Below are positions 43,381-51,365 of a stretch of 64,000 nt of DNA, piece by piece (position 1 is the first letter of the stretch; each line of letters opens with the position of its first letter). Made by a program: the position numbers and the translations under genes. The DNA lies in NCBI GenBank assembly GCA_963744345.1, contig CAVUTD010000023.1:62001-126000 (forward strand), in the 5' to 3' direction. The DNA comes from DASTFP01 sp963744345. Lineage in GTDB: Bacteria > Verrucomicrobiota > Verrucomicrobiia > Chthoniobacterales > Terrimicrobiaceae. Under the pieces are notes generated by a model. It ran no database searches, was not told the DNA's origin, and saw nothing but the letters and a program-made list of their open reading frames with translations.

Positions 43381-43600
43381 CCATGGATTGTCAAAAATTT
43401 TTCTTTCCTTTTTGGATTCTTGTGGCATAAGTGAGGGTTGATTCTGGATTCGGTGACCGCATAACTTGCCGAAGGTAGATCTCACCCCCGGGAATTTGGG
43501 GTGAGGCGGGGCAAGACCGTAAAATAAACAGAATTGGTGGGGGCAACCCCGCCATCAAAGTGTCCGTGTGCTCTACTGGTAAGCGGGCAGAACCTCAAAG
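43381..43600. other. Non-coding region between integrase and regulators of the element
   Basis: No supported gene. It contains the short hairpin GGGGCAACCCC and a long AT-rich start; it may hold the promoter for the rightward early genes. Confidence 0.35.
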
Positions 43601-43615
43601 TTGGATTCTGCCCAT

Positions 43616-43840
43616 ATGCCGTCTAAAGAAGCATTATTAAACCCCAAGGACCTGCGGCTCCTTCATGAGCTTCATGCCGAGGGCCTCATCCCTTTCCACC
43701 GGAAGGTTTGCGAGCGCAAGTGCAAGTCCGGTGAGATTCCGGGGGTCAAGCTCGGGAACGCCTGGTATACAACCGAGGCGGCTATCCGCTCATGGATCTG
43801 GAAGCGCAGCAACAAGGCGTTCCAGCAAAACCACCACTGA
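43616..43840 (+). CDS. Small helix-turn-helix (excisionase/AlpA-like) protein
   Basis: A 74-residue protein from ATG 43616 (a TTG at 43601 is the alternative). The middle reads IPFHRKVCERKCKSGEIPGV, then KLGNAWYTTEAAIRSWIWKR, the winged pattern of the MerR/excisionase-like helix-turn-helix family. In satellites and prophages such proteins bend attachment DNA for excision or activate early genes. It lies just downstream of the integrase. Confidence 0.65.
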   Translation: MPSKEALLNPKDLRLLHELHAEGLIPFHRKVCERKCKSGEIPGVKLGNAWYTTEAAIRSWIWKRSNKAFQQNHH

Positions 43841-43846
43841 GAGAAG

Positions 43847-44077
43847 ATGCCCGCGCGCCTTCACCCGCGCCCCGATCTCCCCACGTCGATCTTGACTGTC
43901 GCGTCCGAGCCGCTGTGGGCCAGCAAGCAGGGCATCGCGCACACGTTCGCCGTGAGCACCCGGACAATCGACTATTGGCGAGGGCAGGGGTGGTTCCCGT
44001 CGACGAAGGTTGGCGGCGTCGTTCGCTTCGACGTCGCCGCGTGTCAAAGGGCGTTCATCCAGCGCTTCAAAAAATGA
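43847..44077 (+). CDS. Second small helix-turn-helix protein
   Basis: A 76-residue protein with SKQGIAHTFAVSTRTIDYWR, then GQGWFPSTKVGGVVRFDVAA, a typical helix-turn-helix_17/excisionase-like domain covering most of its length. It begins six bases after the previous gene, so the two are likely cotranscribed. Candidate regulator or excision factor of the element. Confidence 0.7.
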   Translation: MPARLHPRPDLPTSILTVASEPLWASKQGIAHTFAVSTRTIDYWRGQGWFPSTKVGGVVRFDVAACQRAFIQRFKK

Positions 44078-44100
44078 CCCTCCCCTTTTGCGCAAAGCGA

Positions 44101-44120
44101 AGGCCGCCTTTCAGCGGCCT
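44101..44120 (+). terminator. GC-rich hairpin after the helix-turn-helix genes
   Basis: AGGCCGC and GCGGCCT pair around a six-base loop. No strong T run follows, so termination is only possible. Confidence 0.35.
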
Positions 44121-44199
44121 CCAGAAATTCAACCCCGACCAAGGGAATGCGATTTCTAGTTGATAACCTAACCAACCCCCAAGCGGACTTCAAGCCGAT

Positions 44200-44724
44200 A
44201 TGATGACGCAAAGCGAGCGGTCCAGTCTGCTTCAAGTCGCCCGTCTTCGGGCGCGTGTGGCGAAAGATCAAGTCGTCGCTTTCGCAGCAAAGCTCAAGGC
44301 TGACTTCGAGAAGCAGCTCGACGCCCGTTATTCGTGGGACAGCGACAAAACGTGGGCCGAGATGGCGAAGTTCATGGAGAAGGCCAAGGAGGAAGCCCAG
44401 GCCAAAGTTGCCGCCCGCAATCGCGAACTGGGGATTCCTGATTGGGCTGCGCCGTCCTTGGACTGGTATTGGCGAAAGGGAGGCCAACAAGTGACGAAAG
44501 AGCGCAGGACCGAGTTGCGAAGGCTCGCCGCGACGCAGATTGACGCGATGATCAAGGCGGCCAAGTCGAGGATCGACGAAGCCAGCCTTGCCATCCAAAC
44601 CGAGCTTCATGCCAGTGGGCTGACGAGCGAGGAGGCGAGAGCGTTCCTTGAAAGGATGCCCACGCCCGAGGCGCTGATGCCATCAATCGAGATCTCGGCG
44701 CTCGAAACCAAGCTTCTACGATGA
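44200..44724 (+). CDS. Hypothetical coiled-coil phage-like protein (174 aa)
   Basis: A 174-residue, mostly helical protein rich in Lys, Glu and Ala (VARLRARVAKDQVVAFAAK, AEMAKFMEKAKEEAQAK). The middle contains GIPDWAAPSLDWYWRKGG. No family is recognised. The stop overlaps the ATG of the replication gene (ATGA), so it probably belongs to the replication module. Confidence 0.65.
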   Translation: MMTQSERSSLLQVARLRARVAKDQVVAFAAKLKADFEKQLDARYSWDSDKTWAEMAKFMEKAKEEAQAKVAARNRELGIPDWAAPSLDWYWRKGGQQVTKERRTELRRLAATQIDAMIKAAKSRIDEASLAIQTELHASGLTSEEARAFLERMPTPEALMPSIEISALETKLLR

Positions 44725-46768
44725 TGAGCAAATCCTGGCAAGACACCAAGGTTTCGATGGTCGCCAACGCGTGGGGAACCACTCCTCGCAACATAAGCAT
44801 CGGTGAGATTTTGCGAAACATCCAAGGAGGGAAATGGGCCAAGCCAATCGCGACAATTCGCGAGGTTTACAATGAAGCCCTCGCCATGGAAGGCCCACAG
44901 GAAGCCAAGAAGGCCATTGAGGAATTGAAGAAAAACCTCCCGGGCTTTCCTCGCCACGGGTGTTTTTGCCAAGCGAAAAAACGAAAAGCTGGACGTGCCA
45001 TCGGGGTTGATGATCATCGACCTCGACAACAACCAGAACAGCGATGCGATCCGCGCCACCTTGGCCAATGACCCATGCGTGGCGGCATTTTGGGCGTCAC
45101 CAAGCGGGAGCGGGCTGAAGGTTGTCGTCAACATCCGCCCCGACGCGAGCTTGTATTTGCGCTCTTTCAAGGCCGCGCGTCTTCACTTTCAAAAGCACAA
45201 CCTCATCGTTGACGAAAGTGGCAAAGACCCGGCTCGCCTTTGCTTTGTTTCCCACGATCAAGCTCTCCATATGCGCAACGGCGACGTGCAAATTCTGGAG
45301 GCCTTGGAGGAACCCGAACCCGAGCAATCCTTCCCTCAAGATTGCTCCGACGCCGAATTTACGCCACAGCTTGAAAGCCGAATCAAGCGATACCTTGATA
45401 AGGTTCGCCCCGCCATTCAAGGCGATCATGGGTCAAATCCAGCCTTCCGCGTGGCCAGTGTTCTTGGTTTGGGGGTTTGCGCTTTCATTCAAGGACGCCA
45501 AGCCTCTCATGCGCTCCTATTCGGAACGGAAGTGCCAGCCACCGTGGAGCGCCAAGGAGATTGACCACAAGCTCGCGGACGCCCGCAAGCCCGAGAATCA
45601 GCGTGGCAGGGGGCCGCGTGGCCATTTGCTTGGGGAATCATCACCGCCACCCAAGGTCAATTGGGAAAAGATGGACAAGCGGAGGTTCGATATGTCGCGC
45701 CTTCATTCAAAGCCAGTAGCAGTCTTGAAACTCGGTGGGCAAATCATTTCCACAACCGGCAACGTGACCAGCATATTCGCCCAAGCCAAGGCGGGCAAAT
45801 CAGCGGTCGTGGGCGCAATCATCAGCGTGGAAATCACCAAGCTTCCGCTTGGCGACCATCTGGGTTGGTCCACCGATTTCGTCAACGTGGATGGGCACGC
45901 GATCATTCATTTTGACACCGAGCAATCGCCGTATGACCACGAGCAGATCGTTTTGACCGCCCTCAAGCGGGCCGGGTTGGAGAAGCCTCCAAATTGGCTG
46001 CGTTCGTATTGCCTCACCGACGTCAACGTCAAGGAGCGCTTCAATTTCGTGCGCCATGAAATGGAGAGGGCCAAGAAGGAATGCGGCGGCATATTGTCGG
46101 TGCTTTTGGATGGGGTGGGCGATTTGGTGGTGGACGCCAACTCGATTGAGGAATCCTCGGCGGCAGTCACCCACTTCCACGCCCTCGCCATCGAATTTAC
46201 GACCGTGGTGGTGGCCGTGCTTCACGAAAACCCTGACTCTACCGGCAAGGGAAACGCCAAGGGGCGGGGGCATTTGGGGAGCTTTCTGGAGCGAAAGAGC
46301 GAGAGCGTGATCAGGCTTGTAAAGGACAAGGAAGATGTAACGACTCAGTTTTCGGGCAAGTGCCGCCACGCTTCAATACCGGAAAGCAAAGGCATCCGGT
46401 TTGCATACAATGCCGAGAAGGGAATGCACATGTCAGCCGGCCCCAAAGGGGAAAAGCCAGCCACCGAGGAGGAAAGGGAAATTGTGGAGATCATCTTCAA
46501 CCACCCCGACGCCTTGGGCGGGCTTAATTACGTGGACTTGAGAAGACTGATAATGGAGGTCGAAGAGGTAAAGGTTTCCACCGCAAAGGCCAGAATAAGA
46601 AGGTTCCTGGCTTGCAAGCTGATCAGGAAGAACACCCACGACGCCCACCTTGTATGTCCGTGGCGAGGCATGATGGGTCAATGGGTCAACATGGGTCAAT
46701 TGACCCTTTTTGGCCCTCTTAAAGTGGGTCAATTGACCCTGGTCAATTTGGTGTTCAAAACGTGTTAA
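44721..46768 (+). pseudogene. VirE_N/PriCT/RepA-like replication protein with two frameshifts
   Basis: The first frame begins with ATG 44721 and encodes a VirE_N (BT4734-like) start (VANAWGTTPRNISIGEILRN). An extra G near 44942-44944 shifts to the second frame (AFLATGVFAKRKNEKLDVPS, GLMIIDLDNNQNSDAI). A second slip in the GGTTTGGGGGTTT tract near 45470 leads to the third: GFALSFKDAKPLMRSYSERK, a PriCT_1-type domain with CQPPWSAKEIDHKLADA, then a RepA-like ATPase with Walker A AQAKAGKSAVVGAI and Walker B LSVLLDGVGDLVV, and a C-terminal winged-helix-like part. The intact protein would be about 680 residues, a primase-associated helicase for element replication. Both breaks lie at homopolymers. 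Confidence 0.78.
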
Positions 46769-46947
46769 AAAATTTGTGAGAGGGTCAAAAAATAGATGAA
46801 TTTCATATCTAGTTTGAATTCAATGAAATACACAAGCAGGGTCAATGGGTCAACATGGGTCAAAAATGGGTCAAAATTGACCCTGAAAGAGCGGTGGGTC
46901 AATGGGTCAACACGCCTATGTCAATAGGCGTAGTTGACCCTTGACCC
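46675..46947. repeat. Iteron-like array (GGGTCAA), candidate replication origin
   Basis: Eleven direct copies of GGGTCAA and five inverted copies (TTGACCC) occur within 273 bases, overlapping the 3' end of the replication gene. Several are spaced eight to ten bases apart (for example 46675, 46683, 46693; 46839, 46847, 46857). An AT-rich stretch of about 90 bases (46745-46835) separates two repeat clusters, like a DNA unwinding element. Position behind the helicase gene matches iteron origins of plasmids and PICIs. Confidence 0.75.
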
Positions 46948-47001
46948 TTCGTGGCCCCTCTTGCCCTCACGGTGAGTCAACTGAATAAATCAAAATGAGC
47001 A

Positions 47002-47274
47002 ATGAAACCACCAAGCAAAAACGACGGGCGTCCCCTTGATGAGGCCGACGCGAAAACAAGAAATACCAATCCTAAGGCAATTCTCGATGCGCCGCTGACG
47101 AATCGTGCGTTCTTGCTGGGCATCTCCTATCTCGCCGAAGCGATCATCTTCGCGTCTGACGATGACCTCAATGGTAAATTGCCCTGGAAGCTAGCACGCG
47201 AGAACTCCAGGTCTCTGCAAGACACGTTGATTGCCGAGATTAGGCGCGCAGGATCAGAGAGAGCATATGAATGA
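47002..47274 (+). CDS. Hypothetical protein (90 aa)
   Basis: A 90-residue protein with a polar N-terminus and a helical second half (LTNRAFLLGISYLAEAIIFA, LQDTLIAEIRRAGSERAYE). No family recognised. It lies just after the repeat array and may be an accessory replication gene or cargo. Confidence 0.5.
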   Translation: MKPPSKNDGRPLDEADAKTRNTNPKAILDAPLTNRAFLLGISYLAEAIIFASDDDLNGKLPWKLARENSRSLQDTLIAEIRRAGSERAYE

Positions 47275-47333
47275 GAGGCTCCCGCGTAATCGACGCTGAT
47301 TCGATTCAGAAAAAACGCTTTGTCGAAATCGAG

Positions 47334-47624
47334 CTATGCCGTTTTGTAAACCACAACTTCGCCAGCCGTGACTTGCGGGGGGTTTGGGAGCACCTGCATC
47401 ATTTTCTGCAGGACGTAGTCCGCGGCTTTCCTAGTTGATTCCTCGGCGCTGGCTTTATCCTGAAAGACGCTGGTTGAAATCATCACGCCACCACCGGCGT
47501 CGACCCAGTAGTAGGCAACGAAGCCGGGAATCTGCGTGAGAATCGTAACAAAACCTTCATCAACGAGGCGTCTCGCCTCGCTCTGGTCAGCGACGCCTTC
47601 GTAGCGTCGTATAGATGCATACAT
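47334..47624 (-). CDS. Antibiotic-biosynthesis-monooxygenase-like small protein (97 aa)
   Basis: From ATG 47624 with a strong AAGGAGG site. The sequence MYASIRRYEGVADQSEARRL, ITQIPGFVAYYWVDAGGGVM-like strands and STSVFQDKASAEESTRKAAD fits the dimeric ferredoxin-like barrel (ABM/YdhR-type) fold. These proteins often act as small monooxygenases or heme/stress proteins; the role here is unknown. It is oriented against its neighbours and is probably cargo carried by the element. Confidence 0.7.
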   Translation of the reverse strand: MYASIRRYEGVADQSEARRLVDEGFVTILTQIPGFVAYYWVDAGGGVMISTSVFQDKASAEESTRKAADYVLQKMMQVLPNPPQVTAGEVVVYKTA

Positions 47625-47893
47625 ACTGCGACCTCCTTCGGGGATATAAAGTTCTGGGGAACCGCTCGCCATAGTGTCGTTCCTATTCGGCAGCGTCAAG
47701 AACAAAGAAAATCGTATAATCAGTGGGTGAGACCCCGATATCTTGGATAGGGCGCTACCCGTTTGTCAGCGAAGTGATGGATCTCTGGAACGCGCAGCGC
47801 CAAGCCCTAGGAAATGGGCGACATTTGCGTGATGCCACTTTTCACCGGCATCAATTTGCGCGAAAACTCACACACGCAACCAACTGACCCACC
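47625..47893. other. Non-coding gap inside the element
   Basis: About 270 bases with no supported gene; the upstream side of the minus-strand ABM-like gene. Confidence 0.3.
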
Positions 47894-48157
47894 ATGCATT
47901 GCAACCGTGAGTCGGCATCCATTCCTCTCGGCGATACGTATGTAGACGCCCACTCCTGCATGCGCCTGTGGCGAGGCCGGGGCAAAGAGATTCCCGTAAT
48001 CCAGAGCACGGGCCACGCTGGCGAGAAGATCTGGTTCGTGTCACTCGGCTGGCTGATTGAGGAACACCCCGGGATGGAGTGGCTCAAGGCGCTCGATAAG
48101 GGGATCAAGAAGCGGGCCAAGACTGATGGCTCTCAAGGCATGTTCTTTCCCTCTTAA
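47894..48157 (+). CDS. Hypothetical protein (87 aa)
   Basis: An 87-residue protein: SCMRLWRGRGKEIPVIQSTG, HAGEKIWFVSLGWLIEEHPG, MEWLKALDKGIKKRAKTDGS. It reads like a real soluble protein but matches no family I know. The true start may be later, since the first 20 residues are less regular. Convergent with the packaging genes. Confidence 0.5.
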   Translation: MHCNRESASIPLGDTYVDAHSCMRLWRGRGKEIPVIQSTGHAGEKIWFVSLGWLIEEHPGMEWLKALDKGIKKRAKTDGSQGMFFPS

Positions 48158-48173
48158 AGAAATTAAAAAAAGG

Positions 48174-48249
48174 GGGGCGAGGTGGCGTTGAAAGGTCGCA
48201 ACCGGGCTGACTAAATCCAGTTGCGAATAAAAGGACGCCACCCCGCCCC
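48174..48249. repeat. Long inverted repeat at the junction of convergent modules
   Basis: GGGGCGAGGTGGCGT (48174-48188) and its inverted partner (48235-48249) pair over 15 bases with one mismatch and a 46-base loop. It lies between the rightward early genes and the leftward packaging genes and may terminate both. Confidence 0.5.
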
Positions 48250-48297
48250 GGGCTTTTGTATAGAGCCTCAAGCCTGCAAGCGCCTCCCAGCGAGTTC

Positions 48298-48327
48298 AAG
48301 CCCGCAGCTTCGGCAGCGGGCTTTCTC
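48298..48327 (+). terminator. Hairpin with TTCG loop, probable terminator
   Basis: AAGCCCGC-A-GC-TTCG-GC-A-GCGGGCTT followed by TCTC. The stable UUCG-type tetraloop and GC-rich stem are typical of terminators. It could end the rightward transcript or act from both sides. Confidence 0.55.
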
Positions 48328-48361
48328 AATCTCCTTGAGCAGCTCCCCACAGCGACGGCGC

Positions 48362-48508
48362 TTATGCGTCCTCGTCTTCGAGGGTCGCGTCATCCTCGGG
48401 CGCAAGGTGGGCCATTGCCTCACGCCACCAATCGAGGTCACTGTCCTGCACCGCGAGATGAGCCCTCACCCACATCTCGACCACTTCGTCGATCGGGATC
48501 AAGTTCAT
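48362..48508 (-). CDS. Small acidic protein coupled to the TerS-like gene (48 aa)
   Basis: From ATG 48508, overlapping the stop of the TerS-like gene as ATGA, to TAA 48364-48362. Sequence MNLIPIDEVVEMWVRAHLAV, then QDSDLDWWREAMAHLAPE and an acidic tail. The four-base overlap and amino-acid pattern support a real gene. No family is recognised. Confidence 0.6.
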   Translation of the reverse strand: MNLIPIDEVVEMWVRAHLAVQDSDLDWWREAMAHLAPEDDATLEDEDA

Positions 48509-48966
48509 CGCCGCCTCAACTCACGCCTCCTCGCGTTTCCGCGAGCCTTCTTTCGCGCCGCTGCGTCGATCTCTTTCTGAGAGGGGCGCTCCTCGCCTAC
48601 GAACTCGGCGATGGCCTTCCTCGGGTTCAAGGCGCTCATCACCGAGGCAGACGCCTTGGTGAGGGCTTCGCGCACAGTCTTGTCCGCACTCATCCGAATC
48701 GCGAAGAGTTGCTCGTGACTCAATCTCAGCGAGTGGAGGTCCTTGACCACCAACGACGGCAAGCGCATCAAGTCCTGGCGCAAGATGATCGCCATCGTCT
48801 CGACGACGAACTGGACCTCGCGCCTCTCCAGCAAGTCTTGGTGGAGCGCGCGGAGCTTCGTTTGCGCGATGTCATTCGCGATTTGCTGCCCCTTGAGCTT
48901 CTCCTTCTCCAGCTCGGTGAGGGGAGGTTCTGCGCCGTTAGCGCCAACGTAGTAGTGGCGTGCCAT
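48505..48966 (-). CDS. Terminase small-subunit-like (Nu1-type) protein
   Basis: A 153-residue, mostly helical protein: LTELEKEKLKGQQIANDIAQ, TKLRALHQDLLERREVQFVV, ETMAIILRQDLMRLPSLVV. The helical pair ending in an arginine-rich tail resembles the C-terminal half of Nu1-type small terminase subunits, which recognise packaging sites. The usual N-terminal helix-turn-helix is not evident, so the call is tentative. A satellite TerS would redirect helper-phage packaging. It is intact, unlike the head genes to its right. Confidence 0.55.
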   Translation of the reverse strand: MARHYYVGANGAEPPLTELEKEKLKGQQIANDIAQTKLRALHQDLLERREVQFVVETMAIILRQDLMRLPSLVVKDLHSLRLSHEQLFAIRMSADKTVREALTKASASVMSALNPRKAIAEFVGEERPSQKEIDAAARKKARGNARRRELRRR

Positions 48967-49354
48967 GTTTTCACTTTTACCACATGGCTTGAACCTATGA
49001 CAAATTTACGCCCACTGGTGGCGCGCATTGGGTTTCCCCGCCAAAGGACCCCGTCCGACACCAATCCGCGCTTGCCACGCCATTCCACGCCATTTCCACG
49101 GGTCGCCACGGGTCGCCACGGGTGAGGCGGCAAGATGGTGCGCCCCCACCCCATCAAGCCCGCTTCTAGACGCCCGTTGACGGATGTGGGCCACGCCCTC
49201 CGCAACGGCGTCTTCCATATGATGACCGCCATCGCGCCCACGCCATCGTGGCTGGCTCTCCATGCCCCGTCAACCCTCCATGGCGCGTCTCCATGCCCAC
49301 CCGCCACCAAACGGGCCGTCTAGCGCGTTTTCACGAGCGTGGGCGCGTGCTTCG
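48967..49354. other. GC-rich stretch without a supported gene
   Basis: Repeated short words such as GGTCGCCACGG occur near 49100-49130. No credible gene is seen on either strand. It could hold the packaging recognition site for the adjacent TerS-like protein, but no direct evidence shows this. Confidence 0.3.
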
Positions 49355-49588
49355 CTACGAGGATGGGTGCGGATGAGACGGGGCTTTTGGGGAGGGTTTA
49401 GGTGGAACGGTTGTTCCCCCTACTGGTTTGGCGGAACCCATGGGTTCCAAGGGTGGTTCAACCGTGGGTGGAATCACGTACTGCATCGCCCCTCCGGGCA
49501 CGGCAACACCCTCAGGTATCTCGGTCCCACCCAATAAAATTTGCCACCAGCGATGAGGTGGACGGAGAGGCGCATTCGGCACGAGCAT
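49355..49588 (-). CDS. Proline-rich hypothetical phage protein (77 aa)
   Basis: From ATG 49588 with GGGGAAGGG upstream. The product reads MLVPNAPLRPPHRWWQILLG, then IPEGVAVPGGAMQYVIPPTV and a proline-rich tail. No family is recognised. It lies in the leftward head/packaging run. Confidence 0.45.
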   Translation of the reverse strand: MLVPNAPLRPPHRWWQILLGGTEIPEGVAVPGGAMQYVIPPTVEPPLEPMGSAKPVGGTTVPPKPSPKAPSHPHPSS

Positions 49589-49718
49589 ATCCCTTCCCCG
49601 CCGTTGCAAGAAACAGAAATGCTCGCGTAACCGAATTGAGGTCGGTGCGCGGAAGGCGGTGGCAATCGGAGTAGTTACCCGATTGGGGTCTTCCTTCCCC
49701 GCCGGCCTCACTCTCCTA

Positions 49719-49811
49719 CTAGAACACCAGCTCGACCAGCGCTCGGTAGATCAAGATCGAGGCCGCCGCGACCCAGACAACCAGCGCGGCGATGACCACG
49801 TTCGCCCTCAT
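49719..49811 (-). CDS. Single-helix membrane peptide (30 aa)
   Basis: MRANVVIAALVVWVAAASIL followed by IYRALVELVF: one membrane helix covering most of the peptide. The ATG overlaps the stop of the preceding small frame as ATGA, which supports translation. A holin-like role is conceivable but unproved at this size. Confidence 0.42.
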   Translation of the reverse strand: MRANVVIAALVVWVAAASILIYRALVELVF

Positions 49812-49963
49812 TTCAGCCGGTTTTCGGCCATGTCGTCATAGCGGGCCCCGAATAAACTGCGATCTAGGGCGATCCTAGAGCGTCCCGATGCCGTACTGTT
49901 CGACAAGGGGAACGCCTCGACGTAGAAGTTGCGCTCTGCTTTCGGACAGCTCAGCCGAAGCAT
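49808..49963 (-). CDS. Small hypothetical protein (51 aa)
   Basis: From ATG 49963 with GAAGAAA upstream: MLRLSCPKAERNFYVEAFPL followed by a basic and acidic tail with SLFGARYDDMAENRLK. It is coupled to the downstream 30-residue membrane peptide. The longer open frame upstream of this ATG is not protein-like. No family is recognised. Confidence 0.4.
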   Translation of the reverse strand: MLRLSCPKAERNFYVEAFPLSNSTASGRSRIALDRSLFGARYDDMAENRLK

Positions 49964-50047
49964 GGCCAGTTTCTTCGAACAGACGGCAAAAAATCCGTTG
50001 ACAATTGGTTCAAAGATCCTCAAAACGTGCCCTAAAGAGGAGAGAAG

Positions 50048-50520
50048 ATGAGACGACGCGTCCTTCTGTTCATGGTCGCCGCGGCCGTTGCGGTCGGCGG
50101 CTACGCATTCGCGGCCAATTACTCGCGAGCAGGCGCGCGGCTCGTTGCGCTCGCAGCCGCTGGTCGAGGGCTGCACCTCGCCGATCGGGTTCTGCACCAC
50201 GGGGCAGGCGAGCGGAACGATCAACGGCGACTTCGTGTTCACCGCCACCCGGACCGTTGACAGCGACACGCCCGGAGTCGTCTTGTACACAGGCGAGATC
50301 GTGTTCCAGACGAGCCGCGGCGAGCTGCGTTGCGAGGACGCAGGCGCCTACAACAGCGGCGAGCTCGAGTCCGGGCCGGGGCCGTTCGGCTCCGTGTGCA
50401 CCATCACCGGAGGCACGGGTCACTGGGCCCGCGCAACCGGCCACATCCGCACCCACGGCACCTTCAATCTCGCCGAGGGCGGCAACAGCCAGTACCGAGG
50501 GATTGATCTCGCGCTGAGCC
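50048..50520 (+). pseudogene. Secreted beta-barrel-like protein with a frameshift, GC-rich cargo
   Basis: The first frame gives a clean signal peptide (RRRVLLFMVAAAVAVGGYAF). After a shift near 50110-50150 the other frame reads PLVEGCTSPIGFCTTGQASG, TINGDFVFTATRTVDSDT, GVVLYTGEIVFQTSRGEL and GSVCTITGGTGHWARATGHI, the pattern of a small secreted allene-oxide-cyclase/dirigent-like barrel with paired cysteines. The exact 3' end is uncertain. This stretch is visibly richer in GC than the rest of the element and lies opposite in strand to the head genes, so it looks like a late-acquired cargo gene, perhaps of actinobacterial origin (inference). Confidence 0.5.
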
Positions 50521-50719
50521 CTGCCTGCCGCCGCTGTCTTGGCCCCTCGGCAGCCTCGCCTCCGCGTTGGCGGCCGAGGCAACGAGTTCCGGCTTCTCCC
50601 GGGTCTTCGCATCCGGAGAGTGATGAAGTTCCCGCGAGCGCGAACTTCGAAGCGGAGGTCACCGTGTGCCTCGACGGCGAAAATCTCTTCTCCCTGCACA
50701 AAGCACCGCTCTGCGTCGC

Positions 50720-50984
50720 TCATGCCTTCTCAGCCTTCGCCTTCCCACGCTTCGCCTTTTCCCGCTCCTCGGCCGCCTCGCGCTTGGCCTTCTCCTTGCG
50801 CTCGGCCACGATGGCCCTCCACTCCAGGATCTCGCGGTATAAGTTTTGCGCCCTCCCTCTCGCAGATCCGATACTGCTTCGCGTGGTCGGGGACGAGGTG
50901 ATCGGGGATTGATTCGCCCGCGTCATACCACACGCTTGGCGTCCCCGGGCCGTAATTGGTGATCAAATTGACGCTCAGTCTCAT
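50720..50984 (-). pseudogene. Small head-module protein, frameshifted, paralogue of the 51.2-kb protein
   Basis: From ATG 50984 the frame reads MRLSVNLITNYGPGTPSVWY, DAGESIPDHLVPDHAKQY. Near 50850 (GAGAGGGAGGGCGC) it shifts to AQNLYREILEWRAIVAERKE and a Lys/Glu/Ala-rich tail ending KAEKA. The N-terminal half aligns with the protein at 51122-51283 (M[KR]LSVN, AG[DE], P[ED]H), so the two are tandem relatives. The function is unknown. Confidence 0.55.
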
Positions 50985-51121
50985 GGTTTTTTCAGTCCTT
51001 TCATTTTCTTGTCGGGCGCGTTTCTCTTTGCCCGAGGCCATTTGGGCGCGAACTCCTCCTCGCCCTCCGGATAATTCATCGCAGGTTTCGCGAGCCGAGT
51101 CCCCGTCTCATCATGCCCGCA

Positions 51122-51283
51122 TCATTGGAAGAAAAACGGGAAGCATCGGCTCGCGAAGTCTGCGATGGATCGATCGTAAACGGCAAAGCGCTCCAAGTGC
51201 TCGGGCAGGATGAAGTCCGAGGGGAGTTCATCACCCGCCCTCACGTATCTCCCACCGTGCACCACATTGACCGAGAGCTTCAT
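51122..51283 (-). CDS. Small hypothetical head-module protein (53 aa)
   Basis: From ATG 51283: MKLSVNVVHGGRYVRAGDEL, PSDFILPEHLERFAVYDRS. It resembles the first half of the next protein to the left (50984). The last ten residues (CFPFFFQ) look out of frame, so a C-terminal tail may have been lost to an indel. It follows the decoration-protein gene. Confidence 0.5.
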   Translation of the reverse strand: MKLSVNVVHGGRYVRAGDELPSDFILPEHLERFAVYDRSIADFASRCFPFFFQ

Positions 51284-51365
51284 GTCATGGTTCACCGCGC
51301 GGTAGACCCGCCGCCCCTACCGTGGCTGACTCCAGAGGGGACGGCGAGCAAGCCAATGTCATTCC

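Noticed and set aside
46675..46947. Repeat array considered as a CRISPR
   Set aside because: The unit is only seven bases, spacing is irregular, copies occur in both orientations and no cas gene is near; iterons fit better.
48256..49125. 289-codon plus-strand frame over the TerS-like gene
   Set aside because: Very rich in Pro, Arg and Ser from reading a GC-rich gene backwards; the minus-strand genes are coupled and more credible.
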